Assembly: GCA_024362935.1 (NCBI GenBank)
Contig: JANCRA010000014.1
Coordinates: forward strand, 7,085,258-7,149,257
From: Setophaga petechia
Taxonomy: Eukaryota > Chordata > Aves > Passeriformes > Parulidae
Length of the DNA stretch: 64,000 nt
Direction of reading: 5' to 3'
Shown here: positions 25,601 through 34,081 of the stretch, in pieces
How positions within the stretch are numbered: position 1 is the first letter of the stretch
How the letters are laid out: every line of letters begins with the position of its first letter
Notes under the pieces: model-generated
What the model saw: the letters and a program-made list of their open reading frames with translations, nothing else
What the model was told of the DNA's origin: nothing
Databases searched by the model: none
Translations under genes and position numbers: made by a program

Positions 25601-28600
25601 CACATGAGTAGTGCCCTCATTTGCAACAGTTCTCTGTGCAGTACTGCCACTATAGTCTAGCACTTCATAATGTTGGATTTGCTCAGTCTTTGTTTTGTAA
25701 GTTAAATTATTCCATTACTGTTCATTTCCTTACTGTGATTTGTTTTCATTTCAGAGCCTCCCTTTCCAAAAAATACAACACAGCATCACAGCACAAGACC
25801 ACCAACCCACACCTGATAGCTGTATACTCAGTATGGTAGTGGGACAGCTTAAGGTAAACTCTTTCCATTAAGGTTAATGAGTGCTTGTCTTAGATTTTTG
25901 CAGGGTTCTAATCTGATTTCTGAATACATTTAAATGCTTTCATGGGTGGGGAAGGAACAGGGATAAGCTTGCATTGGGATATTGCTCTCTGCTGTTCAAG
26001 ACTGTCAAGAAATGCTCCTTCCTTCAGATACTTAGTTCTAGGTAAGCCATCTGTAATTGACAGTCATGTTCTGCCAAGCAAAGTATTGTGGATTTTACTG
26101 TGCAGACAAATACCATGTAGGTTCTAGAGGCATCATTATTTCCCTTACCCTGATACAGTAAGGTTTTTTGTGTCCTCTGTTGCATTTAAAAGCATTGTTA
26201 CAGTGTTCTTGGACAATTTAAGCACATCTAGTTTAATATCTTCCTTGATGCAATGTTTGCTTTGAGCTCTGATTTAGCAGATTTCATTTTGTTAACTGAC
26301 GACCCTTTAGTGAGTCCATACTTTTTTTTAATGTCACAGGACACAAGAATACAATCCTGGTGTTAGTACAGTCCTGTACCTGTGTAATCAAAACTGATTC
26401 AGCAGTGGGAATGTTGCCTCTGAGATCAAACACTCATTGTTGAAACAGCTGCTTCTTGTGAAGAATCAGATTATTTTTCAGGCTTAGTAAGACCATATTG
26501 CTGTGTGAGTGATACTACTGAACTGTGTCAACTTACCCAGCCTGCCAATATACCAGGCCCACAGACTTGTAAATTCATGAAGCTGCTTATGAAAGACATT
26601 GTCCTGGAATTTGCAAAAAATACTCTGTACATAAAATCAGCTGCAGACAGAACTTGCTCACAATGGGTGGTAATAGCTGAAAAATGTGAAATTATGTAGC
26701 AGTAGTTAAAGTTACCAGAGCTCATTTGGTCCAGCCATGCTGTGAAGTCAGGCCTCTAACGCCATCCAGTCTGTATAGTTACCTGCACCCAGTTTGTTTT
26801 AAAATTGCTGTTTAGATTTCCTTTTCCTGCTAGCTTGATGGCACTTCTAGTATCAGAGCATTCAAACTTCCACTGACACTGTACTGTTTACTAAGCAGAC
26901 ATAGGACTGAATGTTTGAATCTGCTTACTAAGCTGTTCTCTTTGTTTTGGGCTGGGCAGCTGAGAAAAGCAGTGCCCAGTGTAATGCACCCACTGCTAAA
27001 GCTAACAGAGGCAGCTGTGGCTCTCATTAAAGCTGCTCCTGCTTCCTACAACTTGGATTCCAGCTTTTGTGTTGCTCAGTCCCACCTGCACACACTCTGT
27101 GGAAAAGCAGCCAGATGTGACCATGGAAAGCACTGAATTCTGGGACAGATGTGCTGATCTCAGCCTTGCTCTTGGGTGTGCACAAAATTCTGTGATGTGA
27201 TCAAGGCCTTTTGACTCCATGTCTTGGGCCAGTCACATCTGCACCTTGTTTTGCACAGTGATGTTTTAAGGTTATTGCATAATTATCAAGCAGATTGCAG
27301 CTTGCAGCAGCAATTGTGTTGGATCCTTGGCAAGATACCAAATTCTGAAAGATTCTGTAAAGTTATTGGGTTTTCTCAAACCATAATCCATTAATATGGA
27401 GGGACTGTAAATGCAGTCTGGGAGTGTTCCATAAATAGCATGACTTGTAGTAGTATTTTCTAATGTATCTTTTTAAATCTCTGAGTAATTTCAGTTTGCT
27501 GAAATTACTCAGTGTAATTTGGGGATGATGTGTTAGACCATCCAGGTATTTGGAGAGAACATACTGGGTTAAAGTATGCCTATGGTCATGATCAAATCCA
27601 ACTTGCTTGTGAATTTTTAGTAAGTGAGGAAAGGTTTTTCCACTTGTCACATTTATATGTCTCAAACCTTAGCTTTAAAAATCACATTTTAGTCCCAGGA
27701 ATGCTGCTTCTCACAGAACAAGTGTCCAGAAAGTCAAAGTCAACTTAAAACCTTAACTTCATGCTTCTGCCCAGTGTGATATTTACAGAGGTGGACAAAT
27801 GAAATATCAGGAACAGTCTGTGGCATGAATGAGCCCGGCTGTCACATGTAGTGAATGCTTTTCTGTTGTGCCAATTCACACATGTTGACAGCCATTCTAC
27901 TGCATCTCAGTGCTGCTCTGAGTACAATACAGGAACTGGGAACAGCTGGGTGCAGGTGGTGCATTTTAACAAGTGGCTCACATGTAGCTCCAGTTGAGCA
28001 GGGAACACTATAACAGGCAAACGTGGAGCTGCATACTCACTGTTATTTAAAGCTGCATTCTTAATGATGTGCCTGCTCAGCCTGCATGTATTGCTCTCAA
28101 AGAGAACTGTAAGAGAATTTTGCACAAGGAAGGGCACTTCCAAGACCACCAGTAGCATGCTAATATACCAGTATGAACTATAAATAAATTTTTTAAAAAA
28201 CAACCTTTTGCAGCAAGCAGAATAATCACCTGCACTGAGGGGCTGGGGCACAACAGCTTCTTTGAGAAGATGCTGCAGAGTAACAGAGCATCTAAGTAGT
28301 GTCTGCCACTAGCAGGGATCTAACTGGCTGGCTAAAGCAGTGCAGTGATTGCTTTCAAAGATCCCCTTTAATGGATGCTGATAGGTATTAATGTTTGGGT
28401 GGGGTTATTCTTTTGTAGGTATGTAATAAATATACATCCACTTGCTCTAATCATATTGGTTTTTATTGCTGTTCATTGAGTGCTGCTTGCTTGCTTCAGC
28501 TAGGAAAAGTGAGCATCAGTTTAAGCAGTGAATTCCTTTTGGTGTGACCCTGCTTTGCCAATGTTCATCCAGAATGTCACCCAGTATCTTCAGTCTGCTT

Positions 28601-31600
28601 CACCTAGTAATGTATTTCTCCTGTCATGCTCAGGCAGATGATGACCAAGTTCTAGGCTTCCAACAAACCTTTTTGTTGAAAAACTTTCAAGGTGCCTGGG
28701 TGTGCACCAACGAAGTCTTCAGGCTAGCCCTCCACAACGTTTAACCCTGTGCCTTCCCTGTCTTCCAGTCCTCGCTGTCCTGGTTGAGTAAGGAGTGCTC
28801 TCTTCTCGCCCTTCTGTCCCTTCAGCTTGGCTGAGGAGCATGGCTGTGGCTTGTGTGTTCTCAGAGCCATGTGGCAGATCTGTGGCTCTCCCCAGAGTGT
28901 GATTTTTGAAGTGATCCATGCAGTTGTGAATAACTAATTGTTATGCAGTGTTTTCTAGTCTTAAAAGGAAAAGGAAATTTGCAATTAAAATCACTGGGTA
29001 TTTTTGTAATGCATGCTGAACACTTAAAGCATTGCTTAAAGCCTGTTAAATAAGGCTTAACATCTGAAAGAACCTGCAGTCTCAAGTAATTATCCTTTCC
29101 TTTGAGGTAAGGGTTGTTTCAACCCTGCAGTTCAATCAATAATTGCTGGGGGTGCTGGTGAAGGAGTAAAACTCTCTCTGACCAGGCAAGAGGAGGAAAG
29201 TTGTGCAGCTAAACCTGAAATGTAAAGCAGTGTTGCATCTCAAACTCTGACATGACTCACTTCTCTGTGAGCTGAGGACTTCCTTTTGAGCCTCCAGGTC
29301 AGAAAGGATGTAGAAAAACTGAAAGGTCAAAAAGCTGCCAAGATTGTGGGCGATGAAGAGCTTGTGGAACTGGGAGAGGAGGTGGCTAAGGGCATCTGCT
29401 TGAAATGTCAGTAATTGAGTACTTCCAACAACCTGAAAGCAAACTCTTGTCAGTGGTGCCAGACAGTAACAAGGGACAGTGGTCAGAAACCATAACTTGG
29501 AATGTACAGGTGGGACACAAGGGAAGATTTTCATGAGAAGACTGCAACCCTGGGAAGTGCTGCCGGGACACCTTGTCAAACATCTGTTCTGTGAGAATTT
29601 GAAGACTCTGCTAGACAAGGCTGTGGCTGGTGCAGTGAAAGATGACCCTGCCCAGGACAGGAGGATTGGATTAGATGATCTCTAAAGGTCCCTTCTGTGG
29701 ACATTTACCATCTCTGGACCAGCCTGTTCTGTGGCTCTGTGATGCAGAGCTGCTGTAGTCTGTGCTCATGCTGAGCAAAAGGCTGGCCTGGAAATCAGAG
29801 GATTCTTTCAGTCTGATTCTGGGACTTGTTTAATTTTTGTTTTAATTCAATGATGTCATGGAAGAATTTGAACTGCACAAAGGAAAGTTTTATAGGAAGA
29901 CTAAAGCCCCTTGTGTTTTGAGCCTGGGCTCACATGTGGAATGCAAATCCTGAGTTGAACATGCCTGAATATGGAATGAAAAGTAAAGACAGAGAGTTCC
30001 AGTGGTGTTATCTGAGCTGTGACGAAGATCTAAACTAAAATGGAATAGGATTAGTCTGTGTTTTCTGTGGCATCTCGAGTCACTAAACTGTGAGCCTTTG
30101 CTATGGGCTAATATTACATAGTCAGAATTGGGGAATGGAGTATAAAGTATATACTTCACCTTGAATATAGTCTGGGATTTTCCTTGTTTCTAAAGTATAC
30201 TGCTCCTCTATGCTATGAAGGGATAACATGAAAGGAATAAAGAAAATATTAGTAATGTGTGACTTCATTGTGGGAATTTGCTGTCTGTACCACCAAATGT
30301 TTTGGGGAAAATTCCCTTTTAGTCTTTCTTCATGTGTTCAGCCCTGAATTTCTTAAGAAAGGAGGAAATTCTCCATAAGCCAAAGCACCAAGAGCTGCAG
30401 TGCTCTTACCAGAATCTACCCAGGCTTACCAGAAATCAAGGAGACCTACAGTAAGCTTGTCTGGAGATGGTAATAGTTTTTTTCCAGAGGTATATTTTGA
30501 GGCATACTCCTGTCAGTAATGACAAGCTCAAATTTGGTGTGAAAGTACTTATGCACCTTGTAGTAGATGTCCCAGTGAAAATGTCTCAGCTGGAAAAGGC
30601 ACAAACCCACAGGCTTCAGTGCACAGGCCACCTCTATAGCACAGATATGTGTTCTGGCACATGTAGTAGGGATAACACTTCCTCTGGAATCATTGACATA
30701 ACTGCTGTCATGTGTGCTACCACATGAGATGGATGGCTGGTGTAGCCCTGCAGAGTTGCTGGTGTTCACACTGGGCTCCTTCCTAGGGAGCCTCTGCTCG
30801 TGCTCAGCAGGTGTGAGGGACAAGCTGCCCTGTTTGTCTGCTGCACAGTGACTGCTGGCACTTGTCTGGCTCATTCAGTCATGTACTGAACACTGACTTG
30901 CTCATATTCCTGGCCTTACTTGTTGCCTTCCTAATTTCTGGCTGTAATAGTTTCCTCATGCACTTTGTTCCTCATGGTTTTATGGTAATTTATCTTGCCT
31001 GTTCTCCCCATTCTCTTATATTTCTGCAAGCTGAAAAGTTGTACTCAATTTACTTTCTTCAGGAGGAAACCATCCTGTAGCTGGATAATTTTTCTTGTCC
31101 TTTTATTTCTTTATTGTAGCATTTTATTTTTTTAACTTACAAGAAATGCATGCAGGATTTGATATGTGGGTGCTCTTTGCCTGTTTATGCATTTGCTTAC
31201 TTCTGGGTTTTGGTTCTTTGTTCTTTCCTAACAACTGCTAACACTGTGCTTACCTTGATAGGTTTAGGCTCTCAGCTGGTTTAATAAATAAATATCTGTT
31301 ATTATTTCAGTATCACTTTCATGAGGGGCCAGTCTAGGGTCCACTTTGGTTTACTCTGTGAATTAGCACACACATACTGAAACTGCACTCATTGTACACC
31401 ACTGAACTTCCCAGGCAGTTGTCACTGTGAAATCCATGCTGTGGTTTTTGGATCTGAATGCTTCCTTTCCATGCACCTGATGCCACCAGCGTTCTGGCAC
31501 ACTTGGTGTTCTCTGATATAACTGATGTCCTGTGCAAGTTGGTCCTCAAAGCTGACTTGTTTCACAGTCCATGAATACTTTTTAAAAGTAAAGTTTCTTT

Positions 31601-32782
31601 TCTGTTTATTCTGTAGTCTGCTTTGCTCTTCAGACTTTTCACTTGTTCTCAGTGAACAGCAGCAGGGCATTGCCAGTGAACATTCAGTGCTTTGACAGGC
31701 TCTTTCATCAGCTGCTCTGGCTGCTGCTTTTCAAGCCTCTTTTTTATAAATTTCCTCCCTTTTCTGAAGCTGAATAGTCATGTATTGAAAAATAGAACTT
31801 AAAATCCACCAAAAATACTGAATTGAACACACTAGAGCCACCGTCAGAAGATGGTTTTGTAGTTGGTCCTGTGTGCTGCTCAGATTAAATCCTGTTGTGT
31901 GATTTCCAGCTGATTGATTTGGGAATAATTTCTGTTATTTTGAGGATTTAATTCCTGTACAATGTCTCTGAGAAGATGGATAAATAAAATTAGGTGGGAG
32001 TATAGTCTCCCTCTGATCTCTTTTCTGCTTTGTAGTAATATAAATACTGAGCCATATTGTCAGGCAGGAGTGGAGGCACTGCTGCAGCCATTCCCTGTGC
32101 TCAGCACACATTGTCACAGCTGTAGTGAATGCTCTGCTCCCTTCCAGTTGTTGCTGGACACTGGAATGGGAAGCACTGTGTTTCTGGCCAGCTGCACCTG
32201 CTCTGGCAAGGCTTTCAAAGCCCAGGTCACCTGCATCATGCAGACAAAGTGTTGATACCAAGCTCTACAGGAACTCCCTGAAACTCCCTTCTGCCACCAA
32301 CCCAAAGTTCAGCAGTTAAAAATTGAACTACTTTCTTTTAAGCTTAATTCCTGGGCAAGGGATTTGTGATTCCACACTGAGGCAGGCATGTTCCATCAGT
32401 GTGGTGAGTGACACATCAGCAAGTCTTCCACAAAGCCCCAATTTCAGATGCTGTTGCAGGATTTCCATGTCTCTGGGCCAGGGTGTTTGTCTGCAAAGCC
32501 CCTCAGAACAGACCCTCTGGTGGAGTTGGTGTCTCCTGGGGTACTGCACATCTTACAGCATGTAATGTCACTGTTAATGTTAGCTTGAAGTTGTCTCATC
32601 GTGAGTTTTAGAATAAGTTTCTCAAAAATATGAATATTTGAACCTTTTCCCCCCCTCTTTTTCTACAGGCTGATGAAGATCCTATCATGGGATTCCACCA
32701 GATATTTCTATTAAAGAACATCAACGATGCCTGGGTTTGCACCAATGACATGTTCAGGCTAGCACTGCACAACTTCGGCTGA
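19573..32782 (+). CDS. NUTF2: NUTF2, nuclear transport factor 2 (whole coding span, 4 exons plus one alternative last exon)
   Basis: Encodes the small homodimeric NTF2-fold carrier that binds RanGDP and FxFG nucleoporins and returns Ran to the nucleus. Joining 19573-19671, 21607-21678, 25755-25853 and 32669-32782 gives 127 codons plus TGA, the usual vertebrate length, nearly identical to the human protein from [11 protein letters not shown] to RLALHNFG. All introns are GT-AG and fall between codons (33, 24, 33 and 37 codons). The start is the only in-frame ATG of the first coding exon, with A at -3 and G at +4. A second terminal exon at 28634-28744 can replace the last one and gives 126 residues. 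Upstream is a CpG-island promoter with a non-coding exon; EDC4 follows on the same strand. Identity is certain; use of the alternative end is inference. Confidence 0.97.
19672..21606 (+). other. NUTF2: NUTF2 intron 2
   Basis: AT-rich intron with GTAAGT donor and TCCCAG acceptor. I see no gene, array or clear repeat in it. Confidence 0.7.
21607..21678 (+). CDS. NUTF2: NUTF2 coding exon 2 (residues 34-57)
   Basis: 24 codons starting [16 protein letters not shown], between a TCCCAG acceptor and a GTAAGT donor. It contains Trp41 and Glu42 in human numbering, which the literature assigns to the FxFG-nucleoporin and RanGDP contacts respectively; both are kept. The last residue is Thr where human has Ser. 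Confidence 0.97.
21679..25754 (+). other. NUTF2: NUTF2 intron 3
   Basis: A 4-kb intron. The one clear element is a reverse-oriented CR1 3' end beginning at 23,902. The rest is unremarkable unique-looking sequence with no coding exon that I can recognise. Confidence 0.7.
23902..24155 (-). repeat. CR1 LINE 3' end, antisense
   Basis: On the + strand it begins with ATCATAGAATCTTTAAGGTT, the reverse complement of the usual CR1 tail. It continues through the complementary text of the avian CR1 3' region (a Lys-rich frame resembling [20 protein letters not shown] on the - strand). It is truncated at the 5' side and lies in NUTF2 intron 3. The far boundary near 24,155 is approximate. Confidence 0.8.
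25755..25853 (+). CDS. NUTF2: NUTF2 coding exon 3 (residues 58-90)
   Basis: 33 codons running [15 protein letters not shown] through SMVVGQLK. The acceptor is ATTTCAG and the donor GTAAAC. It is followed by two alternative terminal exons that both continue in phase 0 with Ala-Asp, so this is the shared upstream exon of both isoforms. Confidence 0.97.
25854..28633 (+). other. NUTF2: NUTF2 intron 4, upstream part (to the proximal last exon)
   Basis: AT-rich. It holds a perfect 14-bp inverted repeat with a 4-nt loop at 27481-27512. No gene or recognised transposon otherwise. Confidence 0.6.
27481..27512. repeat. Perfect 14-bp inverted repeat (stem-loop)
   Basis: CTGAGTAATTTCAG, then TTTG, then CTGAAATTACTCAG: two perfectly complementary 14-base arms with a 4-base loop. 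It lies in NUTF2 intron 4, about 1.1 kb upstream of the proximal terminal exon. Confidence 0.9.
28634..28744 (+). CDS. NUTF2: NUTF2 alternative (proximal) terminal coding exon, residues 91-126
   Basis: The acceptor ATGCTCAG ends at 28633, then 36 codons and TAA (28742-28744). The protein begins [17 protein letters not shown] and ends FRLALHNV. It aligns without gaps to the standard last exon: 24 of 36 residues are identical, and 11 of those 24 use different synonymous codons, the pattern of an old duplicate under protein-level selection. Asp92 and Asp94 (Ran contacts in human numbering), Trp112 and the LALHN ending are kept. Met118 is Val, and the final Phe-Gly is replaced by Val. It follows exon 3 in phase 0. 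No AATAAA lies shortly downstream; ATTAAA at 28984-28989 is a candidate. A retrocopy is excluded because only this exon is present, behind a proper acceptor. Confidence 0.85.
   Translation, partial: ADDDQVLGFQQTFLLKNFQGAWVCTNEVFRLALHNV
28745..32668 (+). other. NUTF2: Sequence between the two NUTF2 terminal exons
   Basis: This would be 3' UTR and flank for the proximal isoform, and intron for the distal one. It contains a degraded CR1 at about 29,440-29,765. Nothing else coding was recognised. Confidence 0.6.
29440..29765 (+). repeat. Degraded CR1 LINE 3' end
   Basis: Contains the CR1-like text GATGACCCTGCCCAGGACAG followed by GGATTAGATGATCTCTAAAG and GTCCCTTC, ending in a GATTCTGTG-like tail. 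It is diverged from the other copies, so it is old. Boundaries are approximate. Confidence 0.6.
32669..32782 (+). CDS. NUTF2: NUTF2 standard (distal) terminal coding exon, residues 91-127
   Basis: Strong pyrimidine tract and acceptor TTCTACAG, then 37 codons from [13 protein letters not shown] to RLALHNFG and TGA at 32780-32782. It matches the human C-terminus except for single conservative changes such as Ile for Met102. The acceptor looks stronger than that of the proximal exon, suggesting this is the default end. Confidence 0.97.
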   Translation, partial: ADEDPIMGFHQIFLLKNINDAWVCTNDMFRLALHNFG

Positions 32783-32827
32783 GCAGCCCATCCCGAGGCA
32801 CCCGGGCTTTTTTTTTTTCTTTTATTT

Positions 32828-32858
<31 letters not shown>

Positions 32859-33260
32859 TTCTTTTTTGTTTGTTTTTTTTTTTTCGTTTTCCTCCTCTCC
32901 TCTTAACTGGTATTATTCACACTCACGGAACATTCCAAATATCATACACAAACCTGCAGCACTGCAGAGCGTGAGCAAGCAAGACTTGTGACCTGCCCTT
33001 CTGCTGAGTTTACATTGTCACTAGATGAGTTTCTTGTGCATGATGTTTGGAACTTAGACTTAGCTGCATTTGATAAGAGAAATTTGTGTTGTACCAGCAT
33101 GCCTCGGAAAGAATTTATAATGCAAAAGGTTGTTGTTTATGTACTGACAAGATGCTCTATAACCCAAAGAAATGAAAGAACAGCAGCCTGTACAGCCCAG
33201 TTATTGATTTGTTCAGATGTTTCAATGCTACATTACACAATAAAACAGAGATTTTCTTAA
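32783..33260 (+). other. NUTF2: NUTF2 3' UTR with U-rich tract and poly(A) signal
   Basis: Directly after the stop comes a ~100-base U-rich tract (32808-32905) of T runs broken by single C, A or G. The rest resembles ordinary 3' UTR and ends near the canonical AATAAA at 33239-33244. The U tract is a plausible landing site for PTB- or ELAV-type proteins (inference) and belongs only to the distal isoform. Confidence 0.75.
33239..33244 (+). terminator. NUTF2: NUTF2 poly(A) signal AATAAA
   Basis: Canonical hexamer 457 bases after the distal stop codon and about 760 bases before the EDC4 ATG. Cleavage is expected near 33,255-33,270. Confidence 0.8.
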
Positions 33261-34002
33261 AAGTTTAAATCATTTTTATGAGTTGGCTGTGGAGTATGTG
33301 TGACAGTGCTTGCTGGGGATGGACTGTGTCTGTCTGTGGGGGAATGCTTGCAGAGCTGGAGCTCGAGCTGAACGATTCCTGACAGTTTTAGCAGTGAGTG
33401 CAGGGCAGGTCTGCCCTCCTCCATACACCTTCTCCTCTCCTTCTCAGCAGCTTTGATAACAGAGCCTTCTGGCTCAGTTTTTAACAAAGACAGCTTCGTT
33501 CTTACCTGTTGTATCTTACCGATGCAAATTCCCCACATTCCATAGTACAGGAGGATGACAACAGTGGCGGCAGCCTGCCGTCAGTCTCCGTGCTCTCTCA
33601 AAGCCAGACAGGGCACCTGTGTGAGCCCCGGGGTGGCTCCCGTGCCGCCCTCCAGGGGTTGGTGCCGGCAGCTCTGCCCAGTCCCGCGCTGTGCTGTGCG
33701 TTCAGCCTCCCCGCGTTCGGCGGGAGCCGGTGTGAGCGGGGCTGGCCCAGGGCTGCTGGCCCAGCCTGGCGGGGCCGGGGGGCAGATGGGGAGCGGCGGG
33801 GGAGCCCCGGACACCGCTGCCCGGCCCGGCCCCGCCGCTCTCGGCTCCTCCCGGCTCCGCCCCGCCGCGCCGGGAACGCTCCGTTCGGGCTGCGGTTTCC
33901 GCCCGGCGCTCGCAGGGCCGGGCCGGAGGCGGAAGCGCGGGCGGCGGGGCCGGGCCGGGTAGCGCGGTGGCGGCGGCGCGGGCGGGCGGCGCGCCGGGCC
34001 CC
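33261..34002 (+). promoter_or_regulatory. EDC4: NUTF2-EDC4 spacer and EDC4 CpG-island promoter/5' UTR
   Basis: The first ~300 bases are AT-moderate spacer. From about 33,620 the sequence becomes extremely GC- and CpG-rich, which continues past the EDC4 ATG to about 34,450. There is no TATA box; a GCGGAAG ETS-like core lies near 33,929. The EDC4 transcription start must fall in roughly 33,700-33,990. Long open frames crossing this island on both strands are GC artefacts. Confidence 0.7.
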
Positions 34003-34081
34003 ATGGCCTCCTGCTCCAGCATCGACATCGAGGACGCCACGCAGCACCTGCGGGACATCCTCAAGCTGGACCGGCCGGGAG
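34003..34081 (+). CDS. EDC4: EDC4 coding exon 1 (residues 1-27, partial codon)
   Basis: ATG at 34003 inside the CpG island. It encodes MASCSSIDIEDATQHLRDIL and a short Leu-Asp-Arg-Pro ending. Donor GTGAGG at 34082, phase 1. Confidence 0.95.

Noticed and set aside
28634..28744. Interpretation of the proximal NUTF2 exon as a processed pseudogene
   Set aside because: Only one exon's worth of sequence is present, bounded by an acceptor in intron context, with an intact frame; a retrocopy would carry the preceding exons joined.
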